64,000 nucleotides of DNA from an uncultured Mobiluncus sp. Lineage in GTDB: Bacteria; Actinomycetota; Actinomycetes; Actinomycetales; Actinomycetaceae. Of the stretch, positions 57,541 through 64,000 are shown piece by piece. Within the stretch, counting starts at the first letter, position 1; the number at the start of each line of letters is the position of its first letter. Both the position numbers and the translations under genes were made by a program. The stretch is from contig NZ_CAMUES010000004.1 of NCBI RefSeq assembly GCF_947087965.1, forward strand, positions 62,001 to 126,000, read 5' to 3'. Under the pieces are notes generated by a model. It was not told where the DNA came from, made no database searches, and was given only the letters and a program-made list of their open reading frames with translations.

Positions 57541-57978
57541 TGCCGTGTCTTTCTTATTTTCTATCTTTTCGCGTCTTTGACGATTCACCCTCACGGGGAT
57601 TTGAGAGCCCAAAAAGCCAGCGAGCCCTGCGTGTTCCTCATAGAACCACACAGCTACAATAAAACAGTTTAATGCATCAGCACAGATGATTTCGGGACTA
57701 CCACTGCCCAAGTTCAAAGCAAAAGCACCCCGAACATATCCAGCCAACAACCACCTTTCTTCGCCGCGCCCGTAACGACAAACGCGACCAAACCACCCTT
57801 GTGACAGGGACGCCAGCACCTAGAAAAAACAGTAGCTGACGTGAAAGCAGTGAGCTAAAATTGGGGTTGGCCCTTCGCCCACCCTTTCTATCGAGGAGAT
57901 ATCTTCCGATGACCAAGTAATCTCTGCTCAGCCCGGCTGAGACGCTTCCCGTTAAATTCTTGCGTCCTGGAGATTACT
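57541..57978. other. Divergent intergenic region with leader of the ABC-F gene
   Basis: The left part (57541-57819) is open in the propeller protein's frame but reads as random protein; I treat it as non-coding. The right part holds a purine-rich SD-like GAGGAGA, a three-codon leader ORF, a palindromic hairpin, and the ABC-F ribosome-binding site. Confidence 0.6.
57909..57941 (+). promoter_or_regulatory. Three-codon leader ORF (MTK) plus hairpin before ABC-F gene
   Basis: ATG ACC AAG TAA at 57909-57920 follows GAGGAGA with 10 nt spacing. Six bases later is CTCAGCC-C-GGCTGAG (57927-57941), a perfect palindromic hairpin, and 38 nt further the ABC-F start. This resembles ribosome-stalling/attenuation leaders of antibiotic-resistance genes; a uORF as short as this may also be chance. 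Confidence 0.45.
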
Positions 57979-59598
57979 ATGCCTGTCATCAACCTCGTTA
58001 ATATTTCTTTTTCCTATGCAACTGTCCCGGTGCTCAATGATGTCACTTTGCACGTCAGCGATGGTGAGCGCGCCTGCCTGGTCGGACCCAACGGGTGCGG
58101 CAAGACTACGCTGCTGCGTATCGCTTCGGGCGACCTACCGGCACAGCGGGGCAAAGTCGAGGGAACCGAAAGGGAGCGCTTCGGGGTACCCAACGTCGAA
58201 CAGTTTGATGGTAGCGTCAGCGACTACCTTGACGTCGCGCTGCGTCCACTTCGAGCCGTAGCCGACCAGTTTGCGGAGGTAACTTCGCGAATCGGCGAGG
58301 GCGGCGCACTTGGCAAGTGGGAACAAGAATATGATCAGCTGCTGGCTCAGATGACGGGTTTTGATATTTGGTCGCTCGACGCTCGGGTGGCCGAAGTGCT
58401 GGCAGGGCTCGACTTGATGTCTTTCACAAGGTCGGGGCGGAACCGGGAGCTGTCCCGATTGTCTCCCGGTCAACGCGGCAGGCTGCAATTAGCGGCGACC
58501 CTCATCTTGAAACCGGTAGTGTTGATCTTGGATGAACCTACCAACCATCTCGATGCTCAGGCGCTCAGTTTTCTGACGCAAACGGTCAATAACTGGGGCG
58601 GTCCGGTCCTGATGGCCAGCCATGATCGGGCCTTCATCGAGGACACCGCCACAGTGATTTACGATATGGACGTGGAGGTGTTCAATGCTTTGGCAAAGGC
58701 CGAAGGGGTGGGCGAAACCGCAGGTCTTTACCGTTGCGCGGGGGCTTACTCCGACTATCTGGTTGAAAAAGCCCGTGCCCGCACCAAGTACGTGGAACTG
58801 CACGCTGCCCAACAAGCCGAAACGCGTAAAGTGCGTCGACATCGGCAGGCGGCGGGAAAAATCTCTCGCGGAGGTGTGAGGCTCGCCAACGCTGAAGGCA
58901 AAGCAAAGAAGTTTTTTGCCGACCGTGCCGCCGCGACAGCCACACGTCGGATACGAAACGACGACCAGCGCTTAGACACCTTAGCGACGCGAGAAGTGCG
59001 CAAACCCCGTAACTATGAATTGTCCTTCGCGTTTGCCCAGCCTGCCAAGCGCGCCGGGGTGGCAGTATCTGCAAGGCAGGCAAGCGTGGAACAGCGCCTC
59101 GCGCCACTCAGTTTTGATGTCGTTTATGGCGAGCACCTGCTGGTCACTGGCGCTAACGGGTCGGGGAAATCCACACTCTTGAACTGGATAAGTTCTGGAC
59201 ATCCCCCCCACGGCGCCTCGGCAAGCGGAACCATCACGCGCGACAAAGCAGTTAGTCTGGTGCCCCAACATTTACCGAGAATCCGCGATTTTGGATTCAC
59301 CACCGACGTCTGGAGAGGGGGAATCGGCAAAGCTGGGAAAGGAATCTTGCACCCCGCAATGTGGGCAACCCCAATCCCCGAACTGTCTGCGGGCAACCAG
59401 CGACGCGCACAGATTGCGATAGCTCTGGCCTCAGCCCCTACCATTCTCATCATCGATGAGCCGACCAACTTCCTCGACCTCGACAGTATGCAGGCCTTGG
59501 AAGATGCGCTGAGCGAGTGGAAAGGTACGCTGATTATTGCCAGTCACGACCGCTGGCTCATCGACCATTGGCAAGGCTCATTACTAACAACCAGATAG
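57979..59598 (+). CDS. ABC-F family ATPase (ribosomal protection type)
   Basis: 539 residues. Two ATPase domains and no membrane domain: GPNGCGKTTLLRIA ... LSPGQRGRLQLAATL ... VLILDEPTNHLD and GANGSGKSTLLNW ... ELSAGNQRRAQIAIAL ... ILIIDEPTNFLD, joined by a basic linker (ARARTKYVELHAAQQAETRKVRRHRQ ...). ABC-F proteins of actinomycetes either act as translation factors or protect ribosomes from macrolides, lincosamides or pleuromutilins (TlrC/SrmB group). GGAG precedes the ATG. It overlaps by 15 bp the end of the convergent ClbS-like gene. Resistance is inferred, not shown. Confidence 0.88.
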   Translation: MPVINLVNISFSYATVPVLNDVTLHVSDGERACLVGPNGCGKTTLLRIASGDLPAQRGKVEGTERERFGVPNVEQFDGSVSDYLDVALRPLRAVADQFAEVTSRIGEGGALGKWEQEYDQLLAQMTGFDIWSLDARVAEVLAGLDLMSFTRSGRNRELSRLSPGQRGRLQLAATLILKPVVLILDEPTNHLDAQALSFLTQTVNNWGGPVLMASHDRAFIEDTATVIYDMDVEVFNALAKAEGVGETAGLYRCAGAYSDYLVEKARARTKYVELHAAQQAETRKVRRHRQAAGKISRGGVRLANAEGKAKKFFADRAAATATRRIRNDDQRLDTLATREVRKPRNYELSFAFAQPAKRAGVAVSARQASVEQRLAPLSFDVVYGEHLLVTGANGSGKSTLLNWISSGHPPHGASASGTITRDKAVSLVPQHLPRIRDFGFTTDVWRGGIGKAGKGILHPAMWATPIPELSAGNQRRAQIAIALASAPTILIIDEPTNFLDLDSMQALEDALSEWKGTLIIASHDRWLIDHWQGSLLTTR

Positions 59599-60102
59599 TT
59601 TCTTCCACTTCCTGATTTTGGTGCGAAACGTAGTAAACGGCGCGACTGTGTTGATATGTATCCACTTCCACACCGGCCACGCCGACGGGGTAGAGGACGC
59701 CCACGCCCGCTTCCCTGACTCGAACAACTCCGCTTCGCTCAGACCGTTAACCAGTTGAACTACTTCACCCAGCAGGACTCCAAATCGATCAATCAGATCA
59801 TCAACGGCGATAGTTCCCCAAGTCTGATAAAACGACTCATACAGACCTCCCAGCTGATTCCATTTAAATCCCGGCGCTGGAGTTACCACCGTAGCGCCAG
59901 CCTGTTCCTCACGCTCCCAGCTCAGCAACAGTTCCATCCAACCGAGCTGATAAGCAATCATCTGACGGGGCGTGCAATCCACCCCATCAACCAGCTGATC
60001 CCAACCTTCCTCTGGTACTTCAGCAAACTCACGGATAAATAAACCACCGCGCTTAGCAATCTCAGCCGCCAACGCAGCACCCGACTCGTAGGTCCTCACC
60101 AC
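59584..60102 (-). CDS. ClbS/DfsB family four-helix-bundle protein
   Basis: 172 residues. GGLFIREFAEVPEEGWDQLVDGVDCTPRQMIAYQLGWMELLLSWE, then a GLSEAELFESGKRAWAS segment and WIHINTVAPFTTFRTKIRKW: the DUF1706/ClbS-DfsB pattern. ClbS hydrolyses the colibactin cyclopropane and protects the producer; most family members have unknown substrates. GTG start after a G-rich AGGGGGG. Convergent with the ABC-F gene, making a possible two-gene self-protection pair. Confidence 0.82.
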   Translation of the reverse strand: MVRTYESGAALAAEIAKRGGLFIREFAEVPEEGWDQLVDGVDCTPRQMIAYQLGWMELLLSWEREEQAGATVVTPAPGFKWNQLGGLYESFYQTWGTIAVDDLIDRFGVLLGEVVQLVNGLSEAELFESGKRAWASSTPSAWPVWKWIHINTVAPFTTFRTKIRKWKKLSGC

Positions 60103-60223
60103 ACCCCCCTCTCACAGAGCAGCCTAGCTCACAATCTATCAAGGTATTCTAACTCGAACACCAGTGTGACCAGGAGTAACACGAGTTCTAACCCGGTTTC
60201 AAGGAAACAGTATACACGTTAGT

Positions 60224-60252
60224 TGATAATGATTATCGTTTTCATTTATAGT
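60224..60252 (+). promoter_or_regulatory. Zur-like box and leaderless promoter of the AztD-like gene
   Basis: GATAATGATTATC (60225-60237) is a perfect palindrome within TGATAATGATTATCGTTTTC, matching Zur/Fur-type boxes. TTGATA (60223-60228) and TATAGT (60247-60252) give an 18-nt-spaced promoter that overlaps the box. The ATG is 7 nt after TATAGT and has no Shine-Dalgarno sequence. Confidence 0.65.
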
Positions 60253-60259
60253 AGCCCTT

Positions 60260-61489
60260 ATGAAACTAATGAAGATTGTTGCAATTGCGTCAGTAATGAC
60301 TGTGGCCCTGGCTGGCTGCGGAACCCAATCCGGCGATTACGACCCTAAAGGTCAAAAACACGACGACCACGGCGTGAGTTCCACAGGAACAGAAACCTCG
60401 GAAGCAATGCCACGCGTTATAGTGGCAACTGAGAGCGGAGTAAGCATCTTTGATGAGAACCTTAAGAAAGTTACGGATTTTGAGCTCACCTCACGCCCAT
60501 CGTTGACAACGGCACATGACGGCCGTCACGTAGTGGCTAACCGTCAACACGACAACGAATCATCCATCATCGATGCGGGTGCATGGAAGCAGGAGCACGG
60601 CGATCACTTCCACTTCTATACTGGAAAGCCAGCACTGCTGAAAGAGGTTGTTAAGGGTAATAAGCCTGTTCACGTGGTGCCGAATCCGAAAGCCGGGGCG
60701 ACCGGGATTTTCGCTGATGATGATGGCGCCGCTTCCCTGGTCACCACCAAGAATTTAGAGACAGGGCAGCTTGATGGTCTCACTCGTGTCAAAGCCAACT
60801 TGCCGCATCACGGCGTAGTGGTTCCCATGCCTGAAGGTCACTACCTCGTGAGCGCCACAGCACAGGAAGGCACCGCATTGCCCGACACTATTGAACTGCG
60901 CCACGGAGAGACTGAAGTGGAGAAAACCTTCACCTGTATGCGCATGCACGGCGAAGTTGCTCGCGGCACCAACGCCGCCTTCGGTTGCGCTGACTCTGTA
61001 CTAGTTATCAAGAACGGCGAGGGTGTCAACATTCCTACTCCTGACCTTGGCGAGGATCGCGTGGGTACTTTTGTAGCTAATGCGGACTTTTCTACATTGG
61101 TCGGTAAAGCTGGCGATAAGCTCGTCTTCGTTGGTGACAATACCACCAAGACTGTCGGGGTGGACGAGGGCGTGAATATCTCGAATCTCGCTATCACACC
61201 TGACGGTCATGTGATTACACTCGGAACCAACGGCAAGCTCTATGTCTTTGATGAGACCGGCAGCCTTGAACACACCATGCAGGTGACCGGTGAATGGGAA
61301 AAGCCCAGCGGTCACGGCGGCATTGCCCCCGGAGTTGCTGCTGGCAACTACGCCAACGCTAACACTGTGTGGGTCTCTGACCCTCTCGCTGGAAAAGTGC
61401 ACATGATTGACCTCTCTACGATGACCGAGACTGCCACTGCGGAGGTTGCGGGTCAGCCGACATCGCTGGCGGTCACGAATGTGAGCTAG
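60260..61489 (+). CDS. AztD-like periplasmic/surface zinc metallochaperone lipoprotein
   Basis: 409 residues. Lipoprotein signal (VALAGCGTQS, lipobox LAGC), a His/Asp-rich KHDDHG segment, then a beta-propeller. The diagnostic HGDHFHFYTGKP metal motif of AztD is at ~residue 115, with HHGVV and HGGIAP later. AztD delivers zinc to the AztC binding protein. No aztABC genes lie in the window, so it is an orphan here. Zur-like control from its promoter is predicted. Confidence 0.85.
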   Translation: MKLMKIVAIASVMTVALAGCGTQSGDYDPKGQKHDDHGVSSTGTETSEAMPRVIVATESGVSIFDENLKKVTDFELTSRPSLTTAHDGRHVVANRQHDNESSIIDAGAWKQEHGDHFHFYTGKPALLKEVVKGNKPVHVVPNPKAGATGIFADDDGAASLVTTKNLETGQLDGLTRVKANLPHHGVVVPMPEGHYLVSATAQEGTALPDTIELRHGETEVEKTFTCMRMHGEVARGTNAAFGCADSVLVIKNGEGVNIPTPDLGEDRVGTFVANADFSTLVGKAGDKLVFVGDNTTKTVGVDEGVNISNLAITPDGHVITLGTNGKLYVFDETGSLEHTMQVTGEWEKPSGHGGIAPGVAAGNYANANTVWVSDPLAGKVHMIDLSTMTETATAEVAGQPTSLAVTNVS

Positions 61490-61526
61490 CCACTCGTTGC
61501 TCGCTATGCATGTTTCCCTAACGAAC

Positions 61527-61563
61527 AGTGTGCCCCCTCTAGACAGTTGAGGGGGCACACTTT
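61527..61563 (+). terminator. Terminator after the AztD-like gene
   Basis: AGTGTGCCCCCTC (61527-61539) pairs with 61549-61561 (GAGGGGGCACACT), followed by TTT. Confidence 0.85.
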
Positions 61564-61607
61564 CACGTATAGTCCAAGGGGTAGGAGTTTTCTGGGTACT
61601 GAAGCGT

Positions 61608-61661
61608 GCTCAAAATATATGAGGCACCACATCACCTTCGCGCTCAAAATACATAAGGTAC
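61608..61661. repeat. 20-bp direct repeat, 34-bp period
   Basis: GCTCAAAATATATGAGGCAC (61608-61627) and a copy at 61642-61661 agree at 17 of 20 positions. They lie 33 bp before the -10 box of the structured RNA upstream of the Abi_2 gene. Confidence 0.6.
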
Positions 61662-61693
61662 GCCGCGAGCTGGCATTTTTTGCAGATCTGAGT

Positions 61694-61760
61694 TAGAATC
61701 GTTGTAACAAGACCGGTTCCGCTGCCCGCTTCGGTGGGAGTCCAGGGCCGGTCCTTTTTT
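61694..61760 (+). ncRNA. Structured RNA upstream of Abi_2 gene with own promoter and terminator
   Basis: TAGAAT (61694-61699) is a good -10 box; the transcript would start near 61706 and end at the T run 61755-61760 (about 50 nt). The RNA folds as GACCGG (61711-61716) with CCGGTC (61748-61753), then CTG/CAG and CCCGC-UUCG-GUGGG, a UUCG tetraloop stem. Abi_2 (AbiD/AbiF) genes are reported to be paired with an upstream structured antitoxin RNA; this element has that position and form. It may instead be an attenuator. Boundaries are estimates. Confidence 0.55.
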
Positions 61761-61787
61761 CAGATGGGAGGTGCAAAGGCGGATCAA

Positions 61788-62708
61788 GTGAAACCTTTCC
61801 TATCATACAAGCAGCAGATAGAACTGCTCGCCCGGCGTGGCATGAGTGTTAAAAACTTTGATCAGGCCGCTCATCAACTTGAATTATTAAATTACTATCG
61901 CCTGTCTGGCTACTGGCATTCCATGCGAGCCCTTGATCGCGAAACTGGTCGAAGCCTTGATGTTTTCCGTCCAGGTGCCTCTTTTGAACTGGTTCTCGAT
62001 CTTTACCACTTTGATGAGCAGTTACGGGACAGTGTTTTTACTGTTCTTGGACGTATCGAGCTAGCGATGCGAGCGTTAATCGGGCATCAGCTAGGAGCTA
62101 TCAATCCGCTTATCCATCTTGATGCTGCACGCATGGGTGCCCCAGCCTGTCAGCGTTATCACAATAGTAGCGGGAACGCTCACGAGGTGTGGTTGACGAA
62201 ATATGACACTGCTCTTCAGGCATCGAGAGAAGAGTTTGTTGAGCATCACCGCCGCCAATATGCAGGCAAACTTCCTATCTGGGCGGCCGTGGAAGTAATG
62301 GATTGGGGAATGCTTTCGCACCTGTACCGGATGGCACCTAACCGGGCACGCAATGAAATAGCTGCAAAATGTCGTCTTCGTGCTCCTCAGCTTGAATCAT
62401 GGCTAAAGTGCCTCAATATTGTGCGTAACTATTCAGCCCATCATGCTCGCATGTTCAACAGGGTATTCGATATCAAACCCAAACTGCCGAAAGACCCGCG
62501 TCTTACAGCGGTGAGCCGGTGCTCTAACCGTGCTTTTGGGCAACTCACTCTTGCCCAATACCTGTTGCATGAACTGCAGCTGTCAGGAACCGAGACGCTA
62601 CCTAGCGTCTTGAAGAAATTCCCTCATAACAATCTTGTGCCCTTCAGCAGGCTCGGCGCACCAGAAAACTGGCAAGAAAATCCTCTCTGGGCAACCAAAA
62701 CCGTCTAG
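61788..62708 (+). CDS. Abi_2 (AbiD/AbiF) family HEPN protein
   Basis: 306 residues from GTG 61788. The Abi_2 start signature is intact: MKPFLSYKQQIELLARRG, then LELLNYYRLSGYWHSMRALD. A HEPN-type RX4H motif is present in IVRNYSAHHARMF (~residue 215-220), and a second RX4H (RALIGH) occurs at ~92-97 after GRIELAM. The family acts as abortive-infection RNases; these HEPN proteins are proposed relatives of the Cas13 ancestor. ATG 61764 is an alternative start but lies too close to the terminator and lacks a Shine-Dalgarno sequence; GTG 61788 matches the family and has an AAAGGCGG upstream. Codons are AT-richer than nearby genes, suggesting acquisition. Confidence 0.88.
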   Translation: MKPFLSYKQQIELLARRGMSVKNFDQAAHQLELLNYYRLSGYWHSMRALDRETGRSLDVFRPGASFELVLDLYHFDEQLRDSVFTVLGRIELAMRALIGHQLGAINPLIHLDAARMGAPACQRYHNSSGNAHEVWLTKYDTALQASREEFVEHHRRQYAGKLPIWAAVEVMDWGMLSHLYRMAPNRARNEIAAKCRLRAPQLESWLKCLNIVRNYSAHHARMFNRVFDIKPKLPKDPRLTAVSRCSNRAFGQLTLAQYLLHELQLSGTETLPSVLKKFPHNNLVPFSRLGAPENWQENPLWATKTV

Positions 62709-62846
62709 TCTCTGCGGTAGTAGGCGCACTCATACCCATCAGCGGTCAAGGGCAACCGGTCGCCCAAGCTGGTAGGCGCGACATCAGCCGGCAAGCCTAT
62801 TCGACGGTAAAATCGGAGGTAAAGGACAAACAACACCATGAAGATA

Positions 62847-62859
62847 GAGCGGGCGACGG
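62847..62859. repeat. Direct copy of tRNA-Gly 3' end (att-like core)
   Basis: GAGCGGGCGACGG, identical to 63037-63049, the last bases of the tRNA-Gly gene (which is on the minus strand). Same orientation, 190 bp apart. Compatible with an attachment-site duplication. Confidence 0.55.
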
Positions 62860-62882
62860 AGGTTTTTTAGGGCGTTCCGGCT

Positions 62883-62908
62883 AAAACGGCACACCAGTGC
62901 CGTTTTTT
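62883..62908 (+). terminator. Intrinsic terminator
   Basis: AACGGCAC-ACCA-GTGCCGTT with T6 after it; an outer GGCGTT/AACGCC pair adds stability. It ends either the short ORF at 62838 or the Abi_2 transcript. Confidence 0.75.
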
Positions 62909-62927
62909 AACGCCTCCACCATTTTAC

Positions 62928-62962
62928 TCAGCGGCTTATGCGACTGCGTCGCTGCCGCTGAG
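62928..62962. repeat. Composite perfect hairpin
   Basis: CTCAGCGGC (62928-62936) with GCCGCTGAG (62954-62962), enclosing a second stem GCGAC-TGC-GTCGC. Confidence 0.6.
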
Positions 62963-62969
62963 CGAACTT

Positions 62970-62984
62970 GTTCGATTCCCGTCG
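62970..62984. repeat. Inverted fragment of the tRNA-Gly T-arm
   Basis: GTTCGATTCCCGTCG, exact inverse of 63044-63058 in tRNA-Gly. Its flanks do not make the rest of a tRNA. Confidence 0.55.
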
Positions 62985-62995
62985 TAGCCCCCCAG

Positions 62996-63035
62996 ATTGA
63001 CTAAAAGCCGGGCTAAAGCCCGGCTTTTAGTCAAT
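62996..63035 (-). terminator. tRNA-Gly terminator
   Basis: 18-bp perfect stem (62996-63013 and 63018-63035) with TAAA loop, CTTTTAG near its end. It begins at the last base of the tRNA's encoded CCA. Confidence 0.8.
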
Positions 63036-63108
63036 GGAGCGGGCGACGGGAATCGAACCCGCCTTTACAGCTTGGGAAGCTGTCGTTCTACCGATGAACT
63101 ACGCCCGC
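63035..63108 (-). tRNA. tRNA-Gly (anticodon CCC)
   Basis: Acceptor stem GCGGGCG / CGCCCGC, D-arm GTTC..GAAC, anticodon arm ACAGC-TTCCCAA-GCTGT with anticodon CCC, T-loop TTCGATT, discriminator T and an encoded CCA (63037-63035). All arms pair. Integration hot spot by its flanking duplications. Confidence 0.95.
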
Positions 63109-63269
63109 GGTTCAAACTACAACAGTATGCCACATTCTAGCAGCAACAGCCAGGAGCTCTGTTTCTCCATTGCAGAGGGGTAAAAATTGCTGATACCCCC
63201 CGCCCACGCTCCTCATCTTCACTTAGCGATAGCCTTCACGAAATACGAAGTGCCCACAAAACCAGCATA

Positions 63270-63920
63270 TTACCACATGAAATCAGGAATCTCCCCGGGA
63301 TATTCCTCCCAATACGCCTCCGCCTCGCTTGCCAAAACAGCCGACTCGCCCCGGCTGGCATCATCGGCGATTCCCACCGTGTGGAACCCGGCCGCGTTCG
63401 CCACCCGGACCGCATAAACCGCGTCCTCAAACACCCAGGCATCCTCCGGCACGCTGCCCATCGCCCCCGCCGCCTGCAGAAACATAGTCGGCTCGCGCTT
63501 GTGCATTCCCGTCTCCGAAGAAGCGAAATACTGCGTGAACATGTCCTCAATCCCCAGACGCCGAAAAGCCGGGCGAATCAGACCCTCGGATCCGGAACTC
63601 ACCACTGTCATCGGCACCCCCGCCTCAGCCAGTGCCTCCAGGAAACCCCTGGCACCGGGCTTGAGCTGCACCTCCTCGAGATAGCCGGTATAGACCGCAT
63701 CTTTGATGCCGTTCACGACCTCGCTGACCGTTACGTCCAACCCGAAGCGCTGGTGTACCAAGTGCGCCGACTCAGGCAAAGTCATCTCGAAAAATTGCGC
63801 ACCCAAATCTTTATCAACCTCTATCCCCAAGGTCGTCAAGTATTTTCCGGCTGCCTCCCGCCACAGCGGCATAGTGTCGAGCAGCGTCCCGTCACAATCG
63901 AAAATCGCGCCTTTAATCAT
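63270..63920 (-). CDS. HAD family phosphatase (beta-phosphoglucomutase-like)
   Basis: 216 residues. Motif I AIFDCDGTLLDTM, motif II VVSSGSEGL, motif III Lys in HKREP, motif IV VFEDAVYAVRVANAAG. Subfamily IA with a C1 alpha cap (RFGLDVTVSEVVNGIKDAVYTGYLEEVQLKPGARGFL). Acts on sugar phosphates or similar. ATG 63920 is chosen for GAGGAC upstream. Confidence 0.88.
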   Translation of the reverse strand: MIKGAIFDCDGTLLDTMPLWREAAGKYLTTLGIEVDKDLGAQFFEMTLPESAHLVHQRFGLDVTVSEVVNGIKDAVYTGYLEEVQLKPGARGFLEALAEAGVPMTVVSSGSEGLIRPAFRRLGIEDMFTQYFASSETGMHKREPTMFLQAAGAMGSVPEDAWVFEDAVYAVRVANAAGFHTVGIADDASRGESAVLASEAEAYWEEYPGEIPDFMW

Positions 63921-64000
63921 GTCCTCAGGATACCTTCCCAACTTCCCTCCCGACGCGCATCCTTTCCGGCCTGCACCACTAAACCGTGAAATAACGCCAG

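Larger units (their letters stand above)
62709..63034. other. Recombinogenic region between Abi_2 gene and tRNA-Gly
   Basis: No full gene. It holds a 10-codon ORF (62838-62870, TAAAAT -10 box, GGAGG at 62816), a copy of the tRNA 3' end, a terminator (62883-62908), a composite hairpin (62928-62962), an inverted T-arm fragment (62970-62984) and the tRNA terminator. The T-arm fragment does not fold as a second tRNA. Confidence 0.6.

Noticed and set aside
57541..57819. 93-codon N-terminal extension of the beta-propeller protein
   Set aside because: Unlike any signal or domain; overlaps the promoter region. The start at 57540 is more typical.
61608..61661. CRISPR array
   Set aside because: Only two imperfect repeats with a 14-nt spacer and no cas genes.
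62960..62995. Second tRNA suggested by a T-loop-like GTTCGATTCCCGTCG
   Set aside because: The flanking bases do not pair as a T-stem or acceptor stem; it is an inverted fragment of the adjacent tRNA-Gly.

Overview
The window reads as the chromosome of a moderately GC-rich actinomycete, most likely of the Actinomycetaceae (a Mobiluncus-like organism would fit, but species cannot be fixed from sequence alone). Supporting signs are the dnaK-grpE-dnaJ-hspR operon with HAIR operators, a RamB-type regulator divergent from aceA/aceB, a bS22 micro-gene, DUF4235 and DUF4921 genes, many GTG/TTG starts, several apparently leaderless genes with a TAnnnT -10 box 6-7 nt before the start codon, and a CWB2-anchored giant surface protein. 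There are no rRNA genes, CRISPR arrays, intact insertion sequences or phage modules.

Layout. 1-5.6 kb: the end of a sugar ABC-transporter ATPase gene, then a RamB-like repressor divergent from the glyoxylate-shunt genes aceA and aceB. 5.6-17.9 kb: one 4077-residue secreted, Ig-like-repeat surface protein ending in three CWB2 repeats. 18-25 kb: housekeeping genes (exonuclease III, HAD phosphatase, SDR, class II aldolase, pyrE, a TrmH-type methyltransferase, a serine hydrolase with a TetR regulator). 25-33 kb: protein-quality-control block (clpB, a small Rv0909/MT0933-type protein, hspR, dnaJ, grpE, dnaK). 33-37 kb: short uncertain ORFs, then K+ uptake genes ktrA and ktrB around an unknown gene. 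37-49 kb: BldC-like regulator, bS22, two phosphatases, a heterodimeric ABC exporter, an ACT/DUF4921 pair, dcd, a lipoprotein FKBP and membrane proteins. 49-54 kb: nucleoside catabolism (deoD, deoA, a phosphopentomutase/phosphoglucomutase-type enzyme, deoC) on alternating strands.

54-63 kb is accessory: a lipoprotein, a truncated Xre-type gene with its operator repeats still intact, a membrane-anchored beta-propeller protein, an ABC-F ATPase behind a three-codon leader ORF, a convergent ClbS/DfsB-like protein, an AztD-type zinc-binding lipoprotein with a Zur-like box, and an Abi_2 (AbiD/AbiF) HEPN protein preceded by a compact structured RNA ending in its own terminator. The segment ends at tRNA-Gly(CCC), next to which partial duplications of the tRNA 3' end suggest repeated integration.

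The most interesting element is the Abi_2 protein plus upstream structured RNA (61694-62708), which has the layout of an RNA toxin-antitoxin/phage-defence unit related to the proposed ancestors of Cas13. Next are the ~200-residue super-repeat of the giant surface protein, the mirror-image leaderless promoter shared by pyrE and the TrmH-type gene, and the leader/hairpin in front of the ABC-F gene.
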